Positions 63,873-64,000 of a DNA stretch of 64,000 nt are shown here, piece by piece. The DNA comes from [Clostridium] celerecrescens 18A (GTDB taxonomy: Bacteria; Bacillota; Clostridia; Lachnospirales; Lachnospiraceae): assembly GCF_002797975.1 (NCBI RefSeq), contig NZ_PGET01000001.1:1674001-1738000 (forward strand). Reading direction: 5' to 3'. The notes under the pieces are model-generated. The model was not told the origin of the DNA. It did no database searches and was given only the letters and a program-made list of their open reading frames with translations. The position numbers and the translations under genes were made by a program. The first letter of the stretch is position 1. Every line of letters begins with the position of its first letter.

Positions 63873-64000
63873 TTATTCGTTAATTGCTTTTGGATAAACA
63901 GAAACCTGCTTTTTGTCTCTGCCTTTTCTCTCAAATCTTACAACGCCATCCACTAAAGCGAATAATGTATCATCACCGCCACGGCCTACGTTGATGCCTG
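63873..64000 (-). CDS. rpmA: 50S ribosomal protein bL27, 3' part
   Basis: The minus strand ends with the C-terminus of bL27: [18 protein letters not shown] and on to [13 protein letters not shown] then stop. The gene continues beyond the right edge. Its place before obgE is the standard rplU-rpmA-obgE order. Confidence 0.92.
   Translation of the reverse strand, partial: GINVGRGGDDTLFALVDGVVRFERKGRDKKQVSVYPKAINE

Overview
The window looks like a chromosome segment of a low-GC clostridium. The core genes (glmS with its ribozyme, LexA beside a LysM protein, the obgE-yhbY-nadD-yqeK-rsfS cluster after rpmA), the AAGGAGG-type ribosome binding sites, the TTGACA/TATAAT promoters, the cell-wall-binding repeats and the TPSNA-type linkers all point to Lachnospiraceae, perhaps near Lacrimispora / [Clostridium] saccharolyticum. 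The genus is inference from gene content, not a database match.

Layout. 1-3.5 kb: housekeeping genes (aroB, lspA, an RluA-family pseudouridine synthase, a cytidylate-kinase-like protein). 3.6-12.3 kb: a complete homologue of the functionally unresolved E. coli yhfSTUVWXYZ (php) operon in the order Z-Y-U-T-amidase-V-S-X-W, with an extra amidase-signature enzyme. 12.3-14.6 kb: glmS on the minus strand behind a glmS ribozyme and a good promoter. 14.6-20.4 kb: a ugp-type ABC importer, a decayed glycerophosphodiesterase and a HAD phosphatase. 20.6-26.4 kb: LCP protein, dcd, an MFS pump, an ArsR regulator and a glutamate 2,3-aminomutase. 27.0-32.8 kb: a 1914-residue secreted PL8 polysaccharide lyase with a duplicated beta-sandwich domain and cell-wall-binding repeats. 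33-41.6 kb: an M20 amidohydrolase, a small CxCxxC protein, and a LacI / ABC importer / GH4 / PfkB sugar operon without its own ATPase. 41.7-43.7 kb: an ABC-F ribosome-protection-type gene behind a leader peptide with hairpins and two terminators, an evident translational attenuator.

43.8-52.2 kb is an accessory, decaying region: a GH125 pseudogene, an AraC/GyrI regulator, a secreted protein, two copies of a repeated cassette (treble-clef zinc-ribbon gene plus conserved non-coding modules rich in CGACAAAAC), a GC-rich relic of an integrative-element relaxase, and a BspA-like leucine-rich-repeat surface protein built of 48-residue repeats. 52.3-60.2 kb: a tyrosine recombinase, bL25, an orphan Orc/Cdc6-like ATPase, a GNAT acetyltransferase, a TetM-like translational GTPase, and the LysM/lexA divergent pair sharing four LexA boxes. 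60.4-64 kb: rsfS, yqeK, nadD, yhbY, obgE and the 3' part of rpmA, all on the minus strand.

The most distinctive items are the nine-gene yhf/php locus with its amidase, the ABC-F attenuator, the duplicated zinc-ribbon cassettes around the mobile-element relic, and the orphan AAA ATPase.
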